Shown: piece by piece, positions 17,301 through 25,694 of the stretch | Layout of the letters: every line of letters starts with the position of its first letter | Numbering within the stretch: position 1 is the stretch's first letter | Assembly (NCBI RefSeq): GCF_021532375.1 | Contig: NZ_JAKGAP010000035.1 | Span: 1 to 55,762 of the forward strand | DNA length: 55,762 nucleotides | DNA from: Paenibacillus alkaliterrae | GTDB lineage: Bacteria > Bacillota > Bacilli > Paenibacillales > Paenibacillaceae | Direction of reading: 5' to 3' | Notes under the pieces: model-generated | Database searches by the model: none | What the model was told of the DNA's origin: nothing | What the model saw: the letters and a program-made list of their open reading frames with translations, nothing else | Made by a program: the position numbers and the translations under genes

Positions 17301-19010
17301 ATGAAAAGAAAATTGCAAATGGTTCTAAGCTTGATGTTGGCACTTGTATTCGTATTCGTCACCGCTTGCGGCAATTCGAATAATGAAGGCAGCACAAACA
17401 GCGGAACGAATGGAACCACGAACGATGGAACAAATGCAGCAGAAACGGCAGAGCCCATTACGATCCGTATTGCGTCTGGCGACAACAACCCGAGCTGGGA
17501 TGACATGAACTCTGATGTCGGCAAAGCGATTAAAGAAAAAACTGGCATTACGATTAAACAAGAATTTCCTGTCGGCGGAACGGATTCTGATATGTTCGCC
17601 CTGATGGTAGCGAGCGATGATTATCCAGATATGGTTATGCCAAAAGGCAGCGCAGGCAAGCTGGTTGACGCCGGCGCATTGATCGACCTTCGTCCGCTGA
17701 TCGAGGAGCACGCTCCAAATCTGCAAAAGATATATGGCGAATATTTCAACCGCCTGCGCTGGAGCGAAGAGGACGAAGCGATTTACACGCTTCCGCAAGG
17801 CGGAGTAGGCCAAACCTATTTCGATGCGGGCGGCGGCTTCCAATTACAGCACCAAGTGCTTGAAGCAGCAGGCTATCCTGAGATCAAAACCGTTAAAGAT
17901 TATGAAGCGGCGATCAAAGCCTACATCGAGAAAAATCCTACAACGCCTGACGGACAACCGACAATAGGAATGTCGCTTAATGGCGGAGAATGGCAGATTT
18001 TGATTTCCGTAACTAACCCTGCGTTCTATGCGACCGGTGCACCGGATGATGGCGAGTTTTATATAGATCAAGAGACTCATGAAGCAATCATGCATTATCA
18101 ACGCCCTATTGAAAGAGAATATTTCCGTTGGCTCAACCATATGAACAATATCGGCCTTCTTGACAAAGAAAGCTTCGTTCAAAAATACGATCAATACAAA
18201 GCAAAAATTGCTTCCGGCCGCGTTCTTGGTCTGATCGACCAAAACTGGGATTACGGCGAAGCTGAAAATGCTCTGAAGGCTGAAGGCAAGTTCGGTTCGA
18301 CCTATGCAAGGTTCCCTGTAACCTTGGATGAAACATTCCAAGATCATTCGTTCCAAGGCACCGGCTACATCGCAGGTTATGGTGTCGGTATTACGAAGGA
18401 TGCGCAAGATCCAGTACGCTTGATCAAATTCCTTGATTACCTTGCTTCTGATGAAGGTCAAGTACTCGTAAACTGGGGTATTGAAGGTCAGCACTATAAT
18501 GTAGAAGATGGCAAACGTGTCATTCCTGCAGATGTACAAGAAATGAAATCGAACGACAATAATACGTTTAAGAAAACAACGGGTATCGGCAACTATTTGA
18601 TCTCTGCCCGTTACGGTGACGGTGTGAAGGATCCTTCCGGCAACTATTACACGACGACTTTCCCGGAGCAAATTCAAGCGTCATACTCGGAACAAGACAA
18701 GAAGACGCTTGCGGCATATGGCGCAACGACATACAAAGATCTATGGCCTGCTGACGATGCTTTCCCTGAGCGCAAGTACGGCGCAGCTTGGACGCTGCCA
18801 TTTGAAACGGGCTCCCAAGCCAACGTTATTTTCCAAAAAACGCAAGATATTATGAAGAAACGCATCCCGGAAGCAATTCTTGCTAAACCGGAAGATTTTG
18901 ATAAAATTTACGATGCTTTCTTGAAAGATCTGGAAGATGCAGACGTGGCGAAATTGAATGCCGAGTTTACAAAGATGGTTAAGGATCGTGTAGCGCTTTG
19001 GTCAAAATAA
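17301..19010 (+). CDS. Extracellular solute-binding lipoprotein of the sugar importer
   Basis: This 569-aa family-1-type solute-binding protein starts with a lipoprotein signal (KRK, hydrophobic core, VTAC lipobox with Cys23), followed by an Asn/Ser/Thr-Gly-rich linker (residues 24-50) and a two-lobed binding domain with the I-K-E-K-T-G-I-T-I and D-Y-P-D-M-V patterns of LplA-like proteins. It would be anchored outside the membrane and hand oligosaccharides to the two permeases encoded just upstream. GGGAGG lies 12 bases before the ATG. The hairpin after the gene without a clear T run suggests mRNA processing that would keep this mRNA more abundant than the GH42 part. Confidence 0.93.
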   Translation: MKRKLQMVLSLMLALVFVFVTACGNSNNEGSTNSGTNGTTNDGTNAAETAEPITIRIASGDNNPSWDDMNSDVGKAIKEKTGITIKQEFPVGGTDSDMFALMVASDDYPDMVMPKGSAGKLVDAGALIDLRPLIEEHAPNLQKIYGEYFNRLRWSEEDEAIYTLPQGGVGQTYFDAGGGFQLQHQVLEAAGYPEIKTVKDYEAAIKAYIEKNPTTPDGQPTIGMSLNGGEWQILISVTNPAFYATGAPDDGEFYIDQETHEAIMHYQRPIEREYFRWLNHMNNIGLLDKESFVQKYDQYKAKIASGRVLGLIDQNWDYGEAENALKAEGKFGSTYARFPVTLDETFQDHSFQGTGYIAGYGVGITKDAQDPVRLIKFLDYLASDEGQVLVNWGIEGQHYNVEDGKRVIPADVQEMKSNDNNTFKKTTGIGNYLISARYGDGVKDPSGNYYTTTFPEQIQASYSEQDKKTLAAYGATTYKDLWPADDAFPERKYGAAWTLPFETGSQANVIFQKTQDIMKKRIPEAILAKPEDFDKIYDAFLKDLEDADVAKLNAEFTKMVKDRVALWSK

Positions 19011-19029
19011 GCTTAAAATAGGCGAGAAA

Positions 19030-19058
19030 GAAGAGAGCTCATAGCATGGGCTCTCTTC
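19030..19058 (+). other. Hairpin between the binding-protein and GH42 genes
   Basis: GAAGAGAGC (19030-19038) pairs perfectly with GCTCTCTTC (19050-19058). No proper T run follows, so partial termination or 3'-end protection of the binding-protein message is more likely than full termination. Confidence 0.65.
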
Positions 19059-19102
19059 CCTCATTAACAATGATCTGAAGGAAAGAAGGGAGAACGGCTT
19101 TT

Positions 19103-21130
19103 ATGATACATAATAAGCTTCCTAAAATATGGTATGGCGGCGACTATAATCCCGAGCAGTGGGATGATGCGACAATGGAAGAGGATCTGCGGATGTTTAA
19201 GCTGGCGGACATCGATGTCGCGACGGTAAATGTCTTCTCATGGGCGCGCATTCAGCCTAGCGAAGACGTTTATCGCTTTGAAGAGCTGGACAAAATCATA
19301 GATAGACTGCATCGGGACCATATTTCGATATGTCTGGCGACTAGCACCGGCGCTCATCCGGCCTGGATGGCCAAAAGATACCCGGATGTGACGCGCGTAG
19401 ATTACGAGGGACGCAAGCGGAAATTTGGCGGCAGGCATAATTCCTGCCCAAGCAGCCCAACCTATCGTAAATATGCAGGTCTTGTCGCAGGCAAATTGGC
19501 AGAACGCTATAAGGATCACCCCGCGCTAGTCGCTTGGCATATCTCGAATGAGTATGGCGGTTATTGCTATTGCGATAATTGCGCCGAGGCATTCCGAATT
19601 TGGCTGCAGAAGCGCTACAACACGATTGAGCAGCTCAATAAAGCTTGGTATACAAGCTTCTGGGGCCATACGTTTTATGATTGGGACGAAATCGTGCCGC
19701 CGAACGCGCTTAGCGAGGAATGGGGCGAGAACCGTACGAACTTCCAAAGCATTTCTCTGGACTACCGCCGTTTCCAATCGGACGCTTTGCTCGAATGTTA
19801 TTTATCCGAATATGAGGAGATTCGCAAGCACTCTCCGGACATCCAAATTACGACTAATTTGATGGGTACATACCCGGAGCTGGATTATTTCAAATGGGCC
19901 AAACATATGGATGTTGTATCTTGGGATAACTATCCTTCCATTGATACGCCGGTTAGCTACACGGCGATGACACATGCGCTTATGCGCGGTCTTAAGAGCG
20001 GACAGCCGTTCATGCTGATGGAGCAGACGCCCAGCCAGCAAAACTGGCAAGCGTACAATGCTTTGAAGCGGCCGGGCGTTATGCGCTTATGGAGCTATCA
20101 AGCGGTAGCGCATGGCGCGGATACGGTCATGTTCTTCCAGCTGCGACGTTCGATCGGCGCATGCGAGAAATACCATGGCGCCGTGATCGAGCATGTCGGT
20201 CATGAGCATACGCGCGTGTTCCGCGAATGCGCGGAGCTTGGCCGTGAGCTCACGCATTTATCCGATAAGCTGCTTGATTCCCGCATTGACGCTAAGGCGG
20301 CCATCGTATTTGATTGGGAAAACCGCTGGGCGGTCGAGCTTTCAAGCGGACCAAGCGTCGCACTCAAATACGTCGACCAGGTTCATAAATATTATGACGC
20401 CTTGTTCGAATTGAACATTCAGTCGGATATGATCAGCGTTGAAGAAAATTTGGAGCAATATGACCTTGTTATCGCACCGGTCATGTATATGATCAAACCC
20501 GGCTTTGCTGAGAAGGTGGAATCCTTCGTCGAGCGCGGAGGAACGTTCATCACAACCTTCTTTAGCGGCATTGTAAACGAAACGGATATCGTCACAACGG
20601 GCGGTTATCCGGGCAGGCTGAGAAAAGTACTCGGCATTTGGGCGGAGGAAATCGATGCTCTGCTGCCAGGCCAGCAAAATCAAATCGTAATGAAAAAAGC
20701 GGACGGCGCATTAAGCGGAACTTATACCTGCAGCATCCTGTGCGATCTCATCCATTCGGAAGGCGCAGAGGTGGTAGCGGAATACGGCTCTGATTTCTAC
20801 AAGGGCATGCCTGTCGTCACCGTCAACAAGTTCGGTAAAGGAGAAGCATGGTACATCGCATCAAACCCTGACCAGCATTTCCTGCAGTCGCTGCTAAAGA
20901 ATCTATGCGAGGCCAAAGGCATCGAGCCGGTGCTGGCGGCTCCTTCGGGCGTAGAGGTGACGCGCAGAAATAAAGACGGCAAATCGTTTACCTTTATTTT
21001 GAACCATAACGCAGAAGCGGCAGACCTGCAGCTTTCAGCAGAGCCGCGGAAAAATTTGCTGACAGGCGAGCTCGTAAGCGGAGCATTCAGCTTGGCTGCA
21101 AAAGCAGTAATGATCCTCGAGCGATCCTAG
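19103..21130 (+). CDS. GH42 beta-galactosidase
   Basis: This 675-aa enzyme has the standard GH42 order: a catalytic TIM barrel (about 1-390) starting with WYGGDYNPEQW, acid/base Glu150 in WHISNEYGG, nucleophile Glu307 in LMEQTPS, and a zinc-site set Cys115, Cys155, Cys157 and Cys160; then a trimerisation domain (about 395-600) and a short C-terminal beta domain. No signal peptide is present, so it cleaves imported beta-galactosides such as galactan or rhamnogalacturonan side-chain fragments. It lies 92 bases after the binding-lipoprotein gene with its own AAGGGAG site and probably shares the importer operon. In Bacillus subtilis a comparable enzyme (YesZ) belongs to the rhamnogalacturonan cluster. 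Confidence 0.94.
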   Translation: MIHNKLPKIWYGGDYNPEQWDDATMEEDLRMFKLADIDVATVNVFSWARIQPSEDVYRFEELDKIIDRLHRDHISICLATSTGAHPAWMAKRYPDVTRVDYEGRKRKFGGRHNSCPSSPTYRKYAGLVAGKLAERYKDHPALVAWHISNEYGGYCYCDNCAEAFRIWLQKRYNTIEQLNKAWYTSFWGHTFYDWDEIVPPNALSEEWGENRTNFQSISLDYRRFQSDALLECYLSEYEEIRKHSPDIQITTNLMGTYPELDYFKWAKHMDVVSWDNYPSIDTPVSYTAMTHALMRGLKSGQPFMLMEQTPSQQNWQAYNALKRPGVMRLWSYQAVAHGADTVMFFQLRRSIGACEKYHGAVIEHVGHEHTRVFRECAELGRELTHLSDKLLDSRIDAKAAIVFDWENRWAVELSSGPSVALKYVDQVHKYYDALFELNIQSDMISVEENLEQYDLVIAPVMYMIKPGFAEKVESFVERGGTFITTFFSGIVNETDIVTTGGYPGRLRKVLGIWAEEIDALLPGQQNQIVMKKADGALSGTYTCSILCDLIHSEGAEVVAEYGSDFYKGMPVVTVNKFGKGEAWYIASNPDQHFLQSLLKNLCEAKGIEPVLAAPSGVEVTRRNKDGKSFTFILNHNAEAADLQLSAEPRKNLLTGELVSGAFSLAAKAVMILERS

Positions 21131-21230
21131 TCGCCTTACGTTTTGTGGCAGGATAGGCGGAACAAGCTCCCAATATGGGTATTCGTGCATATACTATGGT
21201 TAAAAGCCCGACATGAGAGGAGTAGTGCTT

Positions 21231-21326
21231 ATGTCTACGAAACGCCGGCAGCCGTTCACAATCAGCTTACTCGTGCTCGTCCTGTACGTATTGTTAGTCC
21301 TGTTATTGTTCGCTATATGTCTATAA
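21231..21326 (+). CDS. 31-aa single-span membrane peptide
   Basis: The ATG frame encodes a basic head (STKRRQPF) followed by about 20 hydrophobic residues with core VLVLYVLLVLLLF, a single transmembrane helix of the same layout as the 28-aa peptide at 2601-2687; both carry a YVLL core. A GAGAGGAG ribosome binding site lies about 9 bases upstream, and a strong terminator begins directly after the stop, so it is a separate unit rather than part of spoVA. A CATATACTA box at 21188-21196 resembles a late mother-cell -10 (CATAnnnTA), but no -35 is seen. Function unknown. Confidence 0.6.
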   Translation: MSTKRRQPFTISLLVLVLYVLLVLLLFAICL

Positions 21327-21328
21327 GA

Positions 21329-21377
21329 AAAGGATTGTCCCGAACCGGTTTATAGGTCTGCGGCAATCCTTTTTTTT
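21329..21377 (+). terminator. Intrinsic terminator after the 31-aa peptide gene
   Basis: AAAGGATTG pairs perfectly with CAATCCTTT, with an inner partly paired segment, and a run of eight or more T follows. Confidence 0.85.
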
Positions 21378-21486
21378 GCTGGCATAATGCTACCTCCTAT
21401 TACAAATAATGAACGAGAACAGACGATGCGGAAGATGTCATTCAGACCTAAGAAGAATCCGCGCGGCAGATAAGGAGAGTGCAGCA

Positions 21487-21978
21487 TTGGCAACCAAAAG
21501 AAAACGCGGCCATAATTATAAGAAGATGTCCATGTCGCCAAAGGAATATCAATCATTCGCCAAAACGATGGAGCCTCCGCGGTCGATATTTGCGAATTGC
21601 ATAAAGGCATTCGTTTTCGGCGGCGCGATATGCGTGGTTGGACAAGCCATTTCGGAGCTGTATGTGCATTTGATGGGAATGACTCAGGAAGCGGCAAGCA
21701 ATCCTACGGTTGCAACGCTTATTCTGATATCCGTTATTTTGACGAGCCTTGGCGTATATGACAAAATCGCGCAGTGGGCCGGAGCGGGATCAGCCGTGCC
21801 TGTAACCGGGTTCGCGAATTCGATGTGCTCTGCCGCGCTTGAACATCGCAGCGAGGGGCTCGTGCTTGGCGTTGGCGGCAATATGTTTAAGCTGGCCGGA
21901 TCGGTCATCGTTTACGGTACGGTTGCAGCTTTCTTCGTCGGTATAGCCCATCTCATTCTTGGAACTGGGGGTCAGTAA
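21487..21978 (+). CDS. spoVAC: Stage V sporulation protein AC
   Basis: This 163-aa membrane protein is SpoVAC: a basic N-terminus with Y-K-K-M-S-M-S-P-K-E-Y, then four predicted hydrophobic segments including FVFGGAICVVGQ and the family's WAGAGSAVPVTGFANSM loop near residue 100. SpoVAC forms a mechanosensitive channel used for dipicolinic acid movement into and out of the spore. I chose the TTG at 21487, nine bases after AAGGAG, over the in-frame ATG at 21409, which has no ribosome binding site. SpoVAD starts one base after its stop. It would be made in the forespore; I could not identify a convincing SigG promoter. Confidence 0.92.
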   Translation: MATKRKRGHNYKKMSMSPKEYQSFAKTMEPPRSIFANCIKAFVFGGAICVVGQAISELYVHLMGMTQEAASNPTVATLILISVILTSLGVYDKIAQWAGAGSAVPVTGFANSMCSAALEHRSEGLVLGVGGNMFKLAGSVIVYGTVAAFFVGIAHLILGTGGQ

Positions 21979-21979
21979 T

Positions 21980-22990
21980 ATGCTGCGCGGGAAACAATCG
22001 TGGTGGTTTGAGAAGCGCCCCGTTATTATCGGCGAAGCTACCGTCGTCGGTCCGGATGAAGGAGAGGGACCGCTCGCAGCCGATTTTGATCTGGTTCATC
22101 CGGAGCTGGACATGCAGCAGAAAAGCTGGGAGAAGGCGGAGAGATTGCTTCTGGAGCAGGCGTCCGAGTTTGCCATCCAGAATGCGCGCATTGAACGCGA
22201 CCAGCTGCAATTTTATATTGGCGGAGATTTGATGAACCAAATTATTAGCAACAGCTTTGCAGCGCGTTCCCTCGGTATTCCGTATCTCGGTGTATTTGGC
22301 GCTTGTTCCACCTCGATGGAGTCGCTGGCTCTCGCGGCTTTGCTTGTTAATTCAGGAGCCGGAAGCCATGTGCTCGCAGGCACGTGCAGTCATAACTGTA
22401 CGGCGGAGAAACAGTTCCGTTATCCAACCGAATACGGTTCGCAGAAGCCGCCGACTGCGCAATATACGGTGACCGGCGCAGGTGCTGCTATTGTAGCCGA
22501 CCGGGGCGAGGGCGCGGTCGTGGAGTGCGCGACAATCGGTAAAATCGTCGATTTGGGTATCAAGGACCCGTTCAATATGGGAGCGGCGATGGCTCCGGCG
22601 GCTGTAGATACGATTCAAGCCCATTTTAATGATACAGGAAGATCTCCTCGCGATTACGATTTAATTGTAACGGGCGATTTGGCCGGGGTTGGACATCCTA
22701 TTGCCGAGAAATTGCTGCTGCAAAACGGCGTACCCATGAATGACACGGTATTCAACGATTGCGGTCTGATGGTATACGATGTAGAAAAACAGAAGGTGCA
22801 GGCCGGGGGCAGCGGCTGCGGCTGTTCAGCTGTCGTTACTTACGGACATCTGCTGAAGCGGATTAAGAAAAGCGAATTAAACCGGATTTTAGTTGTTGCT
22901 ACTGGCGCACTGCTATCGCCCCTTTCATTTCAACAAGGTGAAAGCATACCGTGCATTGCGCATGCCGTAGCTATCGCAAGAAAGGGGTAA
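21980..22990 (+). CDS. spoVAD: Stage V sporulation protein AD
   Basis: The 336-aa product is SpoVAD, a thiolase-fold protein that binds dipicolinic acid during uptake into the spore. It shows GACSTSMESLALA near residue 97, the SHNCTAEKQFRYPTEYG stretch near residue 137, and a Gly/Cys-rich GGSGCGCSAVV near the end. The ATG at 21980 lies one base after the spoVAC stop with GGGGG just upstream; a longer frame from 21959 is less likely. The gene order C-D-E matches the core of the spoVA operon. Confidence 0.94.
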   Translation: MLRGKQSWWFEKRPVIIGEATVVGPDEGEGPLAADFDLVHPELDMQQKSWEKAERLLLEQASEFAIQNARIERDQLQFYIGGDLMNQIISNSFAARSLGIPYLGVFGACSTSMESLALAALLVNSGAGSHVLAGTCSHNCTAEKQFRYPTEYGSQKPPTAQYTVTGAGAAIVADRGEGAVVECATIGKIVDLGIKDPFNMGAAMAPAAVDTIQAHFNDTGRSPRDYDLIVTGDLAGVGHPIAEKLLLQNGVPMNDTVFNDCGLMVYDVEKQKVQAGGSGCGCSAVVTYGHLLKRIKKSELNRILVVATGALLSPLSFQQGESIPCIAHAVAIARKG

Positions 22991-22995
22991 TGGTC

Positions 22996-23346
22996 ATGAT
23001 CTTTTTGTGGGCTTTTTTAGTTGGCGGCGCGATTTGCCTACTCGGACAATTAATGTTTGACGTGCTTAAGCTGACGCCGGCGCATACGATGGCAACTCTC
23101 GTTGTGATCGGAGCGATCGTCGATGGCTTTAATCTATACGATCCGTTGGTGAAATTCGCCGGAGCCGGAGCAACGGTGCCTATCACAAGTTTCGGCAATG
23201 CGCTCGTGCACGGTGCATTGACCGAGCTGCACAGCCAAGGATGGATCGGCGTGATCTCCGGTATTTTCAAAGTAACAAGCGCCGGTATATCGGCCGCTAT
23301 CATATTTTCATTCTTAGCTGCGCTGGTCGTCAGGCCAAAGGGCTAG
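22996..23346 (+). CDS. spoVAE: Stage V sporulation protein AE (SpoVAEb type)
   Basis: This 116-aa membrane protein has about four hydrophobic segments (FLWAFLVGGAICLLGQ at the start, a central KFAGAGATVPITSFGNAL loop, a C-terminal helix), matching SpoVAEb, which resembles SpoVAC internally (GGAIC-x2-GQ and AGAG-x2-VP-x-T-x-F-x-N in both). AAAGGGG lies eight bases before the ATG at 22996; another ATG at 22990 overlaps the spoVAD stop. It is the last gene of the unit and is followed by a strong terminator. spoVAA, AB, AEa and AF are not present here. Confidence 0.93.
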   Translation: MIFLWAFLVGGAICLLGQLMFDVLKLTPAHTMATLVVIGAIVDGFNLYDPLVKFAGAGATVPITSFGNALVHGALTELHSQGWIGVISGIFKVTSAGISAAIIFSFLAALVVRPKG

Positions 23347-23360
23347 GTTTTGATTAAGCT

Positions 23361-23394
23361 TTGGAGGATCCTGTGTGATCCTCCAATTTTTTTT
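23361..23394 (+). terminator. Intrinsic terminator after spoVAE
   Basis: TTGGAGGATC (23361-23370) pairs perfectly with GATCCTCCAA (23377-23386) around a six-base loop, followed by eight or more T. Confidence 0.95.
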
Positions 23395-23407
23395 GTAGTG
23401 AAAAGAT

Positions 23408-23437
23408 TTGTGCAGGGTAAAGGAAGTACTGTAAAAT
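23408..23437 (+). promoter_or_regulatory. SigA-type promoter candidate for the moxR operon
   Basis: TTGTGC, an 18-base spacer and TAAAAT lie about 50 bases before the moxR start and after the spoVAE terminator. Confidence 0.55.
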
Positions 23438-23485
23438 AGTAGTATTGAAGTTTTTACTCAACGTTATTTTTCGGGAGGTTATGAA

Positions 23486-24442
23486 ATGGATATTCGTCCT
23501 GCAAATATGCAATTATGCGCCGCTATTCTACGAAACTTAGAAACTTGTATCCTGGGAAAACAGGAAGAAATCCAAAGATTGTTAATCGCTGTTATTGCTG
23601 GCGGACATGTTCTGCTCGAGGATGTGCCGGGAACGGGCAAGACGCAATTAGTGAAAGCGTTGGCAAAGACGATTGGCGGGCAATTTCGACGCATTCAATG
23701 TAACCCCGATTTACTTCCGACCGATATTACGGGCGTATCCATTTATCATCCGAAGCAGGAGGCTTTTTTATTTCGCCCGGGTCCGGTAATGGCAAATATT
23801 TTATTGGCGGATGAGATTAATAGAGCGACAACGAAGACGCAATCCGCTTTGCTCGAAGCTATGGAGGAAGGACATGTAACGGTTGACGGCGACACTTACG
23901 AGCTGCCGCGTCCGTTCGTTTTGCTCGCTACGCAAAATCCTATCGAGTTCGAAGGAACCTATACATTGCCCGAAGCGCAGCTAGACCGGTTTATGATGAA
24001 GCTGTCGCTCGGCTATCCGAATGAAACGGATGAACGGCAAATGGTGTTATCTAATGAAGGAATACATCCGTCCGACCGTGTAGAGCCCATGATTAATATA
24101 GCGGATATGCTCCATATTCAAGATCAGGTTCTGCAGGTGCATATTGATGAAGCCGTCGGCAAATATTTGGTTAGCTTGATCCGAGGCACGAGAGAGCACG
24201 CAAGCGTCATGCTTGGCGCAAGCCCTCGGGCGGCGCTTTCGCTCGCGAGAGCGGCAAAGGCAAGCGCATATATCCGGCAGAGGCAATTCGTCACGCCGGA
24301 CGACGTCAAGGAGCTTGCGCCTTATGTGCTGGCTCATAGATTGCTGCTAAGAACAGAAGCGAGAATGAACGGGCTTAAAGCGGAGGATATCATTAATCAG
24401 GTGATTCAGACCACGAAAGTGCCGGTTCGGCTAGAGCGCTAA
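23486..24442 (+). CDS. MoxR family AAA+ ATPase
   Basis: The 318-aa protein is a MoxR-type AAA+ ATPase: Walker A in E-D-V-P-G-T-G-K-T (about residues 45-53), Walker B ILLADEINRA (near residue 110) with the following T-K-T-Q-S-A-L-L-E-A-M-E-E, sensor 1 LLATQNP near residue 150, and the C-terminal lid with S-P-R-A-A-L-S-L. MoxR proteins act as chaperone-like partners of DUF58/VWA proteins. It is the first gene of a three-gene operon, four bases before the DUF58 gene. GGGAGG lies eight bases before the ATG. This set is common in Firmicutes; its physiological role is not well settled. Confidence 0.93.
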   Translation: MDIRPANMQLCAAILRNLETCILGKQEEIQRLLIAVIAGGHVLLEDVPGTGKTQLVKALAKTIGGQFRRIQCNPDLLPTDITGVSIYHPKQEAFLFRPGPVMANILLADEINRATTKTQSALLEAMEEGHVTVDGDTYELPRPFVLLATQNPIEFEGTYTLPEAQLDRFMMKLSLGYPNETDERQMVLSNEGIHPSDRVEPMINIADMLHIQDQVLQVHIDEAVGKYLVSLIRGTREHASVMLGASPRAALSLARAAKASAYIRQRQFVTPDDVKELAPYVLAHRLLLRTEARMNGLKAEDIINQVIQTTKVPVRLER

Positions 24443-24446
24443 TCTG

Positions 24447-25694
24447 ATGATAGCCATCAAATCAACTAAGCTGCGTTGGCAGCTTGTCGCGGTTACTTAT
24501 ACGACCAGCCTCTTTTATTTCCTGTTTCAAGGCGGGAAAACCGCATTCATGCTTTTTATTATTTTGAATTTGCTCATCGTTTACTTGCTGCTTGGACGAT
24601 GGAGCGGCATTCATAAAGTGAGCGGGAACAGAAGCTATGTCGGCCCGGGTACATCGACGCATGATCATTCGCTATCTGCCGGCAGCTCGCTTGAAGTCAG
24701 CTTAAACGTGAAAATTCCAGGTTATTATCCGCTGCCATATGTCATCGTTAGAGATCAATTGCATCGCCATAACGGTCAGAAGCTTGCTTTCGAAACGTCA
24801 TTCGTGCCTAATTGGAAGCGGAGCGGGCAGGTGGCCTACCAAACGCCGCCGCTCCAGCGCGGCGAGTATCGATTTACGCATACGGAATGTCTATCTTACG
24901 ACGTGTTCGGCTTGTTCGAGCATGCCGGGCATTTCGGATCGGAAACCGTATTTAGCGTACTTCCCCAAACGGTTCCGCTTAGGCAATGGCATGGCGTGCA
25001 GCGAGGGATTCGAGGTCCGTATTCGCATGCTGCAGCTTCCCGCTCGGCGAAGGAGACGACGCAGATTAACGGCGTCCGCGAATATTTGTACGGCGATCGT
25101 TTGTCCCGCGTTCACTGGAATGCTACCGCCAAGACCGGACAATGGAAGTCCAAAGCGTTCGAGCGCGAATCGCTTCCCCGCACGCTTGTTATTCTCGACC
25201 GAAACCCCGTCGGCTATAACGGCGAACTGGCGACGCGTTTCGAGCTGGCCGTTTCCGCGGCTGCTTCGCTGCTTGAGAAAGGGCTGAAGGAAGATACAGC
25301 TATGGGATTGCTCTCGATCGGCGAAAGCATGACGATGATAGATCCAAAGTCGGGTCTGGTCCAGCGCAATTTATTAATGAAGCATTTAACTTTTGTTGAT
25401 GCGGATGCCCCGTGCCCGCTTTACGCTTCCCTGCAGCGGGCGGATCATATTCTGGAGCCGGGCTGCTTTGCTATTATCATTACCCCGGACACGGGCGCTG
25501 ACGTTATCCGAAGCATGGAGTGGCTGTCCCGCAAAGGGATCCTCCCTTGCATGCTTCATATTTCATCTTCCACGGATAAGCTAAGCCATCATCCTTCATG
25601 GAAGCATGTGATACGCGATCGGGGATGGCCGGTATTTGAAATAAGCCAGCTCCAAGAGCTCCCTGTCGTACTGGAAGGGGGAGGAATGGCATGA
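24447..25694 (+). CDS. DUF58 domain membrane protein
   Basis: This 415-aa protein has two hydrophobic helices near the N-terminus (about residues 10-50) and a cytoplasmic part with the DUF58 hallmark G-V-R-E-Y-x-x-G-D-x-x-x-x-I/V-H-W-x-A-T-A (near residues 205-230), followed by a degenerate von Willebrand A-like fold. It always travels with MoxR ATPases, whose likely substrate it is. It starts four bases after moxR and overlaps the transglutaminase gene by four bases (ATGA), so all three are translationally coupled. Confidence 0.92.
   Translation: MIAIKSTKLRWQLVAVTYTTSLFYFLFQGGKTAFMLFIILNLLIVYLLLGRWSGIHKVSGNRSYVGPGTSTHDHSLSAGSSLEVSLNVKIPGYYPLPYVIVRDQLHRHNGQKLAFETSFVPNWKRSGQVAYQTPPLQRGEYRFTHTECLSYDVFGLFEHAGHFGSETVFSVLPQTVPLRQWHGVQRGIRGPYSHAAASRSAKETTQINGVREYLYGDRLSRVHWNATAKTGQWKSKAFERESLPRTLVILDRNPVGYNGELATRFELAVSAAASLLEKGLKEDTAMGLLSIGESMTMIDPKSGLVQRNLLMKHLTFVDADAPCPLYASLQRADHILEPGCFAIIITPDTGADVIRSMEWLSRKGILPCMLHISSSTDKLSHHPSWKHVIRDRGWPVFEISQLQELPVVLEGGGMA

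Noticed and set aside
17844..18677. Minus-strand open frame of 277 codons inside the binding-lipoprotein gene
   Set aside because: It is antisense to a well-supported lipoprotein gene and shows no domain or ribosome binding site.
21188..21196. Firm sporulation sigma-factor promoter before the 31-aa peptide and spoVAC
   Set aside because: Only a -10-like box is seen; no -35 with proper spacing could be found, so it is kept as a hint and not listed as a feature.
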